From assembly GCF_002551005.1 (NCBI RefSeq), contig NZ_NVOY01000004.1:62001-126000 (forward strand): DNA of 64,000 bases. The letters run 5' to 3'. The notes below the pieces were generated by a model. That model worked only from the letters and a program-made list of their open reading frames with translations. It was not told the origin of the DNA and ran no database searches. The translations under genes were made by a program, and so were the position numbers. This stretch comes from Bacillus pseudomycoides (lineage in GTDB: Bacteria; Bacillota; Bacilli; Bacillales; Bacillaceae_G). Shown here piece by piece: positions 56,909 through 64,000 of this stretch. Position 1 is the first letter of the stretch; every line of letters starts with the position of its first letter.

Positions 56909-59482
56909 ATGTCGTTTTCATGGAAACGTTTATTACAATTTGGAAAATTTGTTTTTCCCTTTGTAGTATTAACAATTGTGTTTTTTCAAGCACGAAAAGA
57001 ACTATCTGGTATTTCATTTCGAGAAGCAGTTGAAACGATTAAGCATATTCCACCAGGTGGGTTTTTCTTAGCGGTTACGCTCGGTGCATTAGCTGTTGCT
57101 ACAATGTTTTTTTATGATTTCGTTATGCTACGGCATTTACAAGCTGATATCCCAGTTAAAAAGATTTTCCGTATTTCTTGGACTGCTAATACATTCAATG
57201 GATTTATAGGATTTGGTGGTCTTGTTGGGGCAGGTATACGGACTATGTTATATCGCCCTTATGTAGAGGAAAATGGTAAACTTATTCGAAGTATCGCCTG
57301 GATGACAACGGCCTTTATTAACGGACTAGCATTATTATCTTTTCTCGGCCTGATTGGGGTATTAGATACAAGATTTATTTTACACGAAAAACCTTGGCTA
57401 TGGCCTGTTTTCATCTTTTTCGCTCTTTTTGTGCCATTATACATAGGTATTTCCAAAATAAAAAATCGCAAACAAAAAAAAGAAGAACAACAAGTAGAAA
57501 AAAATCCAACTGTCCTCTATTCATTAGTTTCATTAGTAGAGTGGGTATCAGCAGGCATAGTAATGTATGTCATCTTACTTCTATTCGGAATTGAAATAGA
57601 GTTCCATAAATTTCTTGGTGTATATGTCATTGCAGCTCTCGCTGGCGTTGTGAGTCTTGTACCAGGGGGGCTTGGTTCCTTTGATCTTGTTTTCTTAACA
57701 GGGATTGGACAATTCGGCGTAGATACAGGTGTATTACTCCCCGCTATGTTACTATACCGCCTTGTATATTATATTTTACCGTTTGGTCTCGGTTTAATTT
57801 TTGCAGCATTTGAAATGACAGGAGCTGCTTTAAAGAAATTTGAAGATAAACCGTTCATTGCACCTGCCCTCGAAACAACCGGAGTCATTTGGTCGTTGCA
57901 GCGTGATTTTCTAGGAAAACTAGGTTCTTGGGCATCTGCAGCATTAACAATTTTCGCGGGACTTATGGTGATTTTTTCCACCATTTTTCCAACAAGTATT
58001 GAACGGGCTCATGCACTTCATATTTTAGTTCCTAAACACCTTATACAAATTTCCTTTAGTTTATCACTAACATTTGGTATCTTACTCGTTATTTTATCAC
58101 GAGGGATTTATCACGGAACAAAACGTTCCTATTATATGACGATGGTATCTCTAATCGGTGCCGCGATTTTCAATACACTAAAAGGAATTGACTTAGAAGA
58201 AACCTTTATCTTACTCATCGTACTCACTGTACTATATATGATTCGCAAACGGTTTGTTCGGGAAAAAATGACGGTTTCATTCTCAGATGTAATAAAAGTT
58301 TGTCTCTTTATACTTATTACATTATATCTTTACAAAAATCTTGGGGTACAATTTGCACAAGCCAAAGAAGTATTTAAACCTGATTTTGTTGTTCGTAATA
58401 TTAAACAAGTACAACGCAGTGCCATTGCAGCAGCTTTTTTTGTACCAAGTTTTCTGCTAATTGGTTCTTTGATTGCCAATCGATTCAAAAATAAATTTCC
58501 CGGGCAACCAGCCAATATGACACGACTACAGCACTTTTTAGATGAACACGGTGGAAACGTGCTAAGTCACCTTGGTTTTTTAGGAGATAAACAATTCTTT
58601 TTTAGCAGCGACGGAAAAGCAATGATTCAGTTTTCTCCTGCAGGTAAGCGTCTTATTGTACTCGGTGATCCAATTGGACAACCCTCTTCTTTTCGTAAAG
58701 TTTTAGAAGAATTTCTAACAGATGCGGATCGTTTCGGATATATTTGTGTATTTTATCAAATTGAAAGTAAATGGATGAGTTTATATCATGATTTTGGTTA
58801 TAACTTCTTCAAGCTTGGTGAAGAAGCAGTTGTCGATTTGAATGATTTCACAATTACAGGAAAAAAACGAGCTGGATTACGGGCAACTTTCAATCGTTTC
58901 GAGCGAGAAGGTTATACTTTTGCAATTCACGAACCGCCATTTTCAGATGAATTGTTTGATGAATTAAAAAAGGTATCAGATGCATGGCTTGGGGGGAAAA
59001 AAGAAAAAAGCTTCTCTCTTGGCTATTTTGATCGTGATTACATAAACCGTGCGCCCATCGCAACTCTCTCTGATACTGATGGGAAAATTATTGCCTTTAC
59101 AACATTTATGCCAGTATACCAAGATGGCGAATTATCTGTTGATTTAATGCGTTATTACCCTGACGCACCAGGCGGAATTATGGATGCTATGTTTATTCAT
59201 CTATTCCAATGGGCAAAAGAACATAACTATCACTTCTTTAATATTGGAATGGCTCCACTATCTAATGTCGGATTATCAGCGCAATCATTTTGGTCTGAGC
59301 GCGTCGCAGCAGCCATTTTTAATAACGTTCGTTATACATATAGCTTTAGCGGCCTGCGACATTTCAAAGAAAAATATAAACCAACATGGAGCGGGAAGTA
59401 TTTAGCATTTCGGAAAAATCATTCCTTACCAATTACGATGCTCGCTGTAACAAAATTAATCGGAAAACGAAAAGACAGCTAA
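56909..59482 (+). CDS. mprF: Phosphatidylglycerol lysyltransferase / flippase MprF
   Basis: MprF adds lysine from Lys-tRNA to phosphatidylglycerol and flips the product outward, lowering surface charge and giving resistance to cationic peptides. The 857-residue protein has an N-terminal flippase region of about 8 helices (AALAGVVSLVPGGLGSFDLV), further helices to about residue 530, and a C-terminal cytoplasmic synthase domain (GKKRAGLRATFNRFEREGY, FNIGMAPLSNVG, RHFKEKYKPTWSGKYLAF). ATG 56909 follows AAGGAGAG. Confidence 0.94.
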   Translation: MSFSWKRLLQFGKFVFPFVVLTIVFFQARKELSGISFREAVETIKHIPPGGFFLAVTLGALAVATMFFYDFVMLRHLQADIPVKKIFRISWTANTFNGFIGFGGLVGAGIRTMLYRPYVEENGKLIRSIAWMTTAFINGLALLSFLGLIGVLDTRFILHEKPWLWPVFIFFALFVPLYIGISKIKNRKQKKEEQQVEKNPTVLYSLVSLVEWVSAGIVMYVILLLFGIEIEFHKFLGVYVIAALAGVVSLVPGGLGSFDLVFLTGIGQFGVDTGVLLPAMLLYRLVYYILPFGLGLIFAAFEMTGAALKKFEDKPFIAPALETTGVIWSLQRDFLGKLGSWASAALTIFAGLMVIFSTIFPTSIERAHALHILVPKHLIQISFSLSLTFGILLVILSRGIYHGTKRSYYMTMVSLIGAAIFNTLKGIDLEETFILLIVLTVLYMIRKRFVREKMTVSFSDVIKVCLFILITLYLYKNLGVQFAQAKEVFKPDFVVRNIKQVQRSAIAAAFFVPSFLLIGSLIANRFKNKFPGQPANMTRLQHFLDEHGGNVLSHLGFLGDKQFFFSSDGKAMIQFSPAGKRLIVLGDPIGQPSSFRKVLEEFLTDADRFGYICVFYQIESKWMSLYHDFGYNFFKLGEEAVVDLNDFTITGKKRAGLRATFNRFEREGYTFAIHEPPFSDELFDELKKVSDAWLGGKKEKSFSLGYFDRDYINRAPIATLSDTDGKIIAFTTFMPVYQDGELSVDLMRYYPDAPGGIMDAMFIHLFQWAKEHNYHFFNIGMAPLSNVGLSAQSFWSERVAAAIFNNVRYTYSFSGLRHFKEKYKPTWSGKYLAFRKNHSLPITMLAVTKLIGKRKDS

Positions 59483-59503
59483 GTTTTAGCTGTCTTTTCG
59501 TTT
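59465..59503. terminator. Bidirectional terminator mprF / unknown gene
   Basis: About 12-bp arms CGAAAAGACAGCT / AGCTGTCTTTTCG around the mprF stop, with T-rich sides, serving the convergent gene as well. Confidence 0.85.
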
Positions 59504-60259
59504 CTGAACTTGTAATGTAAACTGTTCTTCATATTTCTTTCCGTCTATATAAAAAGTACCCCATATTTTATAAATCCCTTCACTCGGAAACGTAACGCGA
59601 AATTGTAATTGTTCCGTATCATTATTAGGAACAACGTATAGAAAATGTTGTTGTCTCTCATCCACTATACGCAATTCAGCACGTTCTCCTGTATTTGAGC
59701 GAAACTTTATCTTTTGCCCTTTTCCTATTTGAAATTGAAACGTTAATGTTTCTTCTTCATTCGGATGTAGCGTACGAAATAATAACGATGTTTTATAAGG
59801 ACCAATATTTTTTGTTAATATCGTATCCACAGCAATTGAATTTTGCTTTTTTTCTACCACTTTATTTCCTACCACTATATTTTTTTCAGCAAACTGTTTT
59901 GTTGTATCTCCTGTTTCTTCATATAGAAAAATCGTATATTCTCCTTCTTTTTTAAACTGATGGGTAGCTTTGTAAGAACCATTCCCAACAAAAGTTGGTC
60001 TCACTTGATACGATTGTGTTAACTGCTTGTCCACAATAAACATGCGAATGTGGTCGTTTACACCGCGAATTTCAGCTCCTTTTTTATTTTGCAATTGAAA
60101 TATAATATTCGCGATTTCATTTACATCCATATCATGCAGTTGCCACTTCACTTGCTGTATCTGCCCTGTTGTTTCTTCACTATTTTTATATTTTTTCATA
60201 TAAAAGCCTCCAAGAACAATAAGAAGCAAAGCAATAACTGCTATAATTACATTTTTCAT
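59486..60259 (-). CDS. Membrane-anchored protein with two immunoglobulin-like (YtkA-like) domains
   Basis: A 257-residue protein with an N-terminal anchor (residues 3-21) and an extracytoplasmic part in two similar halves. Each half has the FixH/YtkA-like pattern of a short (R/L)-(M/I)-hydrophobic-VD strand followed by GxYKxxxxFxxEGxYxIxxxxY: IRMFIVDKQLT to KKEGEYTIFLYEE, and ELRIVDERQQ to PSEGIYKIWGTFYIDGKKYE. These folds often bind copper or other ligands at the cell surface, but no clear metal cluster is seen. Function unknown. Confidence 0.7.
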   Translation of the reverse strand: MKNVIIAVIALLLIVLGGFYMKKYKNSEETTGQIQQVKWQLHDMDVNEIANIIFQLQNKKGAEIRGVNDHIRMFIVDKQLTQSYQVRPTFVGNGSYKATHQFKKEGEYTIFLYEETGDTTKQFAEKNIVVGNKVVEKKQNSIAVDTILTKNIGPYKTSLLFRTLHPNEEETLTFQFQIGKGQKIKFRSNTGERAELRIVDERQQHFLYVVPNNDTEQLQFRVTFPSEGIYKIWGTFYIDGKKYEEQFTLQVQKRKDS

Positions 60260-60454
60260 GAAATCACCTATCTATTTTTAAATAAATTGTAACACAATTC
60301 TGATTATTACATATACAAAAACATCTATTAGTGCACAATTAATTTATTCTGTCTGAAGTAAGTAATAATTACTCTCTGCGAATAGAAGGTGTTAGCGCTT
60401 TTCCTGTCGCGTGCAATGGTAAAACCGATGTAAGAAAGCGAGTACAATGCATTC

Positions 60455-60546
60455 TAAAATGAAACTTCCATCAGAGGAGTTTTCTTCCCCCATTTTCTTT
60501 ACTTCTCCCTGAATTTTGAGGTGGAATCTTATTCTCCCAAATAGCT
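60455..60546 (+). repeat. Dispersed intergenic repeat, family A, full copy
   Basis: AAAATGAAACTTCCATCAGAG, then TTCTTCCCCCATTTTCTTTA, then TTTTGAGGTGGAATCTTATT with AATAGCTGAATAGATA. It is co-linear with 10668-10774. Confidence 0.75.
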
Positions 60547-60566
60547 GAATAGATAGAAATACACTA

Positions 60567-60593
60567 TTGTAAACGCTCTACTTCGTGTATACT
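60567..60593 (+). promoter_or_regulatory. Candidate deoD promoter with cre-like overlap
   Basis: A TTGTAA -35 (60567-60572) and TATACT -10 (60588-60593) are 15 bases apart. TTGTAAACGCTCTAC over the -35 fits the CcpA cre consensus with two mismatches. Confidence 0.4.
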
Positions 60594-60647
60594 ACAAGGT
60601 GAAGTAATATTAAGTAATACCGATTTACATAACAAGGAGGATTTTAT

Positions 60648-61355
60648 ATGAGCATACACATTGGAGCAAAAGAAGGCGAAATTGCAGAATCAATTTTATT
60701 ACCTGGAGATCCTTTACGTGCAAAGTATATTGCAGAAAATTTTTTAGAAGATGTAACATGCTACAACAATGTGCGTGGTATGCTAGGATTTACAGGAACA
60801 TATAAAGGAAAACGTGTCTCTGTTCAAGGTACAGGGATGGGAGTTCCTTCTATTTCTATTTACGTAAACGAGCTAATTCAAAGCTATGGGGTAAAGAATT
60901 TAATTCGTGTTGGAACATGCGGTGCAATTCAAAAAGACGTAAAAGTTCGCGATGTTATTATCGCAATGACTGCTTGTACAGACTCTAACATAAATCGTTT
61001 AACATTCCCGGGATTTGATTTTGCACCTTGTGCAAACTTTGATTTATTGAAGAAAGCATACGATGCTGGTATAGAAAAAGGATTACACATCCGCGTTGGT
61101 AACGTCCTAACAGCCGATGTATTTTATCGTGAGAGCATGGATATGGTAAAAAAACTTGGAGACTACGGTGTATTGGCTGTTGAAATGGAAACAACTGCAC
61201 TATATACATTAGCTGCAAAATACGGTGTAAATGCATTATCTGTCTTAACAGTAAGTGACCATATCTTTACCGGTGAAGAAACAACTGCCGAAGAACGCCA
61301 AACAACATTTAACGAAATGATTGAAATTGCATTAGATGCAGCGATTCAATCATAA
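60648..61355 (+). CDS. deoD: Purine nucleoside phosphorylase, DeoD type
   Basis: A 235-residue hexameric PNP that splits purine nucleosides with phosphate, for purine salvage. Family motifs are [27 protein letters not shown], the signature [20 protein letters not shown] and the substrate region [20 protein letters not shown] with the catalytic aspartate in [10 protein letters not shown]. The ATG at 60648 follows AAGGAGG. It has its own terminator and is transcribed alone. Confidence 0.96.
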   Translation: MSIHIGAKEGEIAESILLPGDPLRAKYIAENFLEDVTCYNNVRGMLGFTGTYKGKRVSVQGTGMGVPSISIYVNELIQSYGVKNLIRVGTCGAIQKDVKVRDVIIAMTACTDSNINRLTFPGFDFAPCANFDLLKKAYDAGIEKGLHIRVGNVLTADVFYRESMDMVKKLGDYGVLAVEMETTALYTLAAKYGVNALSVLTVSDHIFTGEETTAEERQTTFNEMIEIALDAAIQS

Positions 61356-61361
61356 ATCCGA

Positions 61362-61397
61362 TAAGAACTTGTCATACGTCTGGCAAGTTCTTTTTTA
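61362..61397 (+). terminator. deoD terminator
   Basis: AAGAACTTGTCA / TGGCAAGTTCTT (one G-T pair) followed by six Ts on the plus strand. Confidence 0.9.
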
Positions 61398-61491
61398 TCC
61401 CTCTACTAATAGATATCTCATTTTATATGACTTTTTAAAATAAACTCTCTCAGCATGCGACAGATTTTCTCTCCTACTGTGTTTATTCGTT

Positions 61492-61500
61492 TGTTATAAT
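61492..61500 (+). promoter_or_regulatory. Candidate extended -10 promoter of the sensor kinase
   Basis: TGTTATAAT is an extended -10 (TG-N-TATAAT); no good -35 is seen 17 bases upstream. It lies about 45 bases before the GTG start. Confidence 0.45.
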
Positions 61501-61541
61501 AAAGTGATGATTATGGAATTTACAACTTATGAGGTGAAAAA

Positions 61542-63359
61542 GTGAAAAAAAGAAGTATTGTGTTTAAGCTTTTCTTATTAACATCAGCGTTATTTACTGC
61601 TACATTTTTACTCTTTTTCCTTGGACAATCACTGTTTTTAGAGAAATTTTACATTAATAAAAAAGTTCATACGGTCCAGACTAATTTCGAGAAATTTGTA
61701 AACAAATATGAAAAAAGCAACGGGTCCTTCGAGGAGCTCTCAAAGTTAAAACAAGAGTTTTATGAAAAAACAAGCGCTGAACTCGTGCTATTAGACCGCA
61801 ATGGCATTATTAAAGATGATAAAAATTATCATATTGAAATTGTTGATAAATCCAATAAAACATTTTTCATTCCATTGAATAATACGTTCACAATTTCCGA
61901 ATATTCTTCGTTTATCAATTTAGGATTAAAAGTTTCTGATCCAATCCGTGTACAAGGAATCTTAAAAAACGATATGATTATTCCTGTTGCAATTACTACT
62001 GCTGATAATAGAACATGGCAAAATGATAATATCATTTCAGATTTAAAGCTATTTGGCATCCAACTTACAGATGTCAAAAGAAACTTATATACTAAAGATT
62101 TTAGTAATAACGTAAACACATTTGATGGCACCATATCAAAATTACACACTCCTTCCACTAACGATATTCGCCTTGCAAATAAGGATACATTAATGCAAGG
62201 CATCCAACATTGGGAGCTTTCGGTCGCATTAGGGAAAACAAATACGAGTGAAATGACAACATATACATTGGGCGGGGAAAACGAAATTAAAAGTCAGATT
62301 TTTGTTAAACCTGTTATCACAAATGGCGAAATAAAAGAATTTGCATTTGCCATGACATCATTGCAGCCCGTTAATGAGGCTATGCTTGTTTTGAAAGATT
62401 ATTATGTCTATGCTTTAATTATCGTCTTTATTGTCATAATTTTATTATCGTTCTATTACTCAAAAATCATTGCAAACCCGCTTATTAAAATGAATCGTGT
62501 TACAAAAAAAATGGCAAACTTTGATTTTTCTGAAAAACTTCCAATATCAACAGAGGATGAAATAGGAAGTCTATCAAGTAGTATTAACTCTCTTTCTGTA
62601 AATTTAAAGGACCGAATCGATAAATTACACGTAGCAAATACAAAGCTACAAAAAGATATTGAAAAAGAGCGACAACTAGAAAAAACAAGAAAAGAATTTA
62701 TCTCTGGCGTATCACATGAATTAAAAACGCCATTAAGTGTAATCCGGAGTTTCGCTGAAGGTATTAAAGATGGCGTAAGTAAAGACACTTCGTATTATAC
62801 TGACGTTATTTTAGAAGAAACTGATAACATGAACCGCCTTATTGTCGAAATGCTAGAACTCGCAAAACTTGAATCTGGCACATATAAATTAGAATTGGAA
62901 AACTTTTCGATAGGAGAATTAATTCAACAAGTATATACAAAGCTATTGTTTAGTATCGAAGAAAAAAATTTACAAGTAGAGCTTGCATTTGATTCCAATA
63001 TTTATGTACAAGCAAACCGAAATCGTATTGAACAAGTCGTCGTCAATTTATTAAGCAATGCGATTCGCTATACACCAGCTGGAGAACAAGTCAAAGTAAC
63101 TGTCAGTGAGTATGAAGAAACAGTACAAGTTGAAATTGAAAATAACGGTGCGCCGATTCCCGAAGAAAGTTTAGATAAAATATGGGATCGCTTCTATCGA
63201 ATAGATGCATCACGTAGCCGTCATACGGGCGGAACTGGTCTTGGACTATCCATCGTAAAAAATATCTTAGAATTGCATCATGCTAATTACGGCGTTTATA
63301 ATAAAGAAAATGGCGTTGTCTTTTACTTTCATTTGCCAAAAGTGGAAGTAATCAAATAA
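61542..63359 (+). CDS. Orphan sensor histidine kinase
   Basis: A 605-residue membrane kinase: TM1 (about 8-28), an extracytoplasmic sensor domain of about 250 residues, TM2 (about 286-306), HAMP, HisKA with H392 (GVSHELKTPLSVIRSFAEGI) and HATPase (VVNLLSNAIRYTPAG, WDRFYRIDASRSRHTGGTGL). The GTG at 61542 follows GAGGTGA. No response-regulator gene lies next to it on either side within the window, so it may act on an unlinked partner. The sensor domain does not resemble a family I can name. All catalytic boxes are intact. Confidence 0.88.
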   Translation: MKKRSIVFKLFLLTSALFTATFLLFFLGQSLFLEKFYINKKVHTVQTNFEKFVNKYEKSNGSFEELSKLKQEFYEKTSAELVLLDRNGIIKDDKNYHIEIVDKSNKTFFIPLNNTFTISEYSSFINLGLKVSDPIRVQGILKNDMIIPVAITTADNRTWQNDNIISDLKLFGIQLTDVKRNLYTKDFSNNVNTFDGTISKLHTPSTNDIRLANKDTLMQGIQHWELSVALGKTNTSEMTTYTLGGENEIKSQIFVKPVITNGEIKEFAFAMTSLQPVNEAMLVLKDYYVYALIIVFIVIILLSFYYSKIIANPLIKMNRVTKKMANFDFSEKLPISTEDEIGSLSSSINSLSVNLKDRIDKLHVANTKLQKDIEKERQLEKTRKEFISGVSHELKTPLSVIRSFAEGIKDGVSKDTSYYTDVILEETDNMNRLIVEMLELAKLESGTYKLELENFSIGELIQQVYTKLLFSIEEKNLQVELAFDSNIYVQANRNRIEQVVVNLLSNAIRYTPAGEQVKVTVSEYEETVQVEIENNGAPIPEESLDKIWDRFYRIDASRSRHTGGTGLGLSIVKNILELHHANYGVYNKENGVVFYFHLPKVEVIK

Positions 63360-63465
63360 TTTGTCCTAATTTCACGAAGAGTTCACATGAAATTCACACA
63401 CTTCCTTTACAGTAATAACTAGTTAATCCTTTCCTTAACACATATAAAAGAGGAGAGTGCGTGAA

Positions 63466-63996
63466 ATGAAACAAGTTGGACAACCAATTCAAAACGAAAA
63501 ACAATTAGAAAAAATCAAAGATATACTAATACAATCATCAAAACGTGATGCTTTATTATTCGTATTAGCTGTAAATTCTGGATTAAAAGTAAGTGAAATA
63601 TTACAGTTAAAAGTTGGCGATGTTATCGATGAAAATGAGCATGTTCGTCATTCTATTTTGTTCTATAATGACAAAATGAAAAAGCATAAATGGTTCGCTG
63701 TAAATGAAGAATTGCAACATACAATTGAACAATATATGAAAGAACGAAAAGTATGGAAGCGCAATGAACCATTATTAAAATCTCAAAAAGGAACAAAATC
63801 TATCACAAGACAACATGCTTGGTACATTTTAAACAAAGCGGCAAAAGAAGTTGGTTTAGAAGGGATTAGCTCGCATACACTTCGCAAAACATGGGGATAT
63901 TGTGCTTATAAATCTGGCGTAGATATTGCTTTTTTACAACACTTTTTTGATCATAGTACTCCATCCAAAACTTTAAAATACATCGGTATTGCTTAA
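63466..63996 (+). CDS. Short tyrosine recombinase/integrase-like protein
   Basis: A 176-residue protein covering only a tyrosine-recombinase catalytic domain, without the usual N-terminal core-binding domain. HxxR is HTLR (H137, R140), followed by H163 in FFDHSTPSKT and the nucleophile Y172. The first catalytic arginine is replaced by lysine (SGLKVSEILQLKVGDV, K41). ATG 63466 follows GAGGAG; a GTG at 63457 is alternative. It is a stand-alone gene 106 bases after the kinase. It may be degenerate or domesticated. Confidence 0.8.
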   Translation: MKQVGQPIQNEKQLEKIKDILIQSSKRDALLFVLAVNSGLKVSEILQLKVGDVIDENEHVRHSILFYNDKMKKHKWFAVNEELQHTIEQYMKERKVWKRNEPLLKSQKGTKSITRQHAWYILNKAAKEVGLEGISSHTLRKTWGYCAYKSGVDIAFLQHFFDHSTPSKTLKYIGIA

Positions 63997-64000
63997 TAAT

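Larger units (their letters stand above)
60260..60647. other. Intergenic region before deoD
   Basis: It contains a full family A repeat (60455-60546) and the candidate deoD promoter. No other structure is seen. Confidence 0.65.

Overview
The window looks like a low-GC, spore-forming Bacillus chromosome of the Bacillus cereus group. The DNA is AT-rich, and recognised sporulation genes (spoIVA, spmA, spmB, dacB, a SpoVIF-like gene, the YIEGIA/YphA cluster) sit in a gene order close to the B. subtilis ypi-aro-men-mtr-spoIVA-gpsA-der-cmk-gud-ypb-res-spm region. Proteins such as HU, HepT, Idi and SodA2 read as B. cereus-group-like but not as the commonest cereus/anthracis versions as I remember them. 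A deep-branching member such as B. cytotoxicus is possible; that is inference, not something the sequence proves.

Layout. Almost all genes from 1 to 56.4 kb lie on the minus strand. (i) 1-13.5 kb: ypiB (partial), ypiA, the chorismate block aroA-hisC-aroH-aroB-aroF, ndk, the menaquinone block hepT-menG-hepS, folE, hbs and spoIVA. No tyrA lies between hisC and aroA, no cheR between ndk and aroF, and no mtrB between folE and hepS, although B. subtilis has genes there. (ii) 13.7-20 kb: yphF, yphE, a SpoVIF-like gene, gpsA, der, a three-gene YIEGIA/YphA sporulation cluster, and ypzI. (iii) 20-25.3 kb: an AT-rich accessory module of one ABC-exporter ATPase, two ABC-2 permeases and a very large LAL/MalT-type LuxR regulator, inserted between ypzI and idi. 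(iv) 25.4-41.7 kb: idi, rpsA, cmk, ypfB, ansA, bdr, an amidase, two small membrane genes, gudB, mecB, a MerR regulator with a B12-domain-like C-terminus, ypbG, ypbE, ypbD, recQ, ypbB, fer and FMN-riboswitch-controlled ribU. (v) 42-56.4 kb: an unknown membrane protein, a secreted M23/LysM protein, a PduO-type adenosyltransferase, resE-resD, resC-resB-resA, rluB, spmB-spmA-dacB, a superoxide dismutase with an N-terminal extension, and ypuI. (vi) 56.9-64 kb: mprF, a membrane-anchored immunoglobulin-like protein, deoD, an orphan sensor kinase and a short tyrosine recombinase.

How the genes work together. The aro block supplies chorismate. HepS/HepT and MenG make menaquinone for the respiratory chain, whose cytochrome c maturation (ResABC) and redox control (ResDE) are also here. 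FolE, RibU and the cobalamin adenosyltransferase serve cofactor supply. SpoIVA, SpmAB/DacB and the YIEGIA cluster serve spore coat, cortex and core.

Non-coding structure. Two dispersed intergenic repeat families recur. Family A is about 50-105 bp with conserved ends, and one copy carries a GC-rich insert of about 150 bp. Family B is about 140-190 bp, with three good copies and one degraded copy. Most operons end in clear Rho-independent terminators. There is one FMN riboswitch with its own terminator. Candidate operators include a near-consensus Fur box at fer, CcpA cre sites at gudB and a 19-bp perfect inverted repeat beside the ribosome binding site of the M23 gene. I see no rRNA, tRNA, IS element, prophage or CRISPR array.
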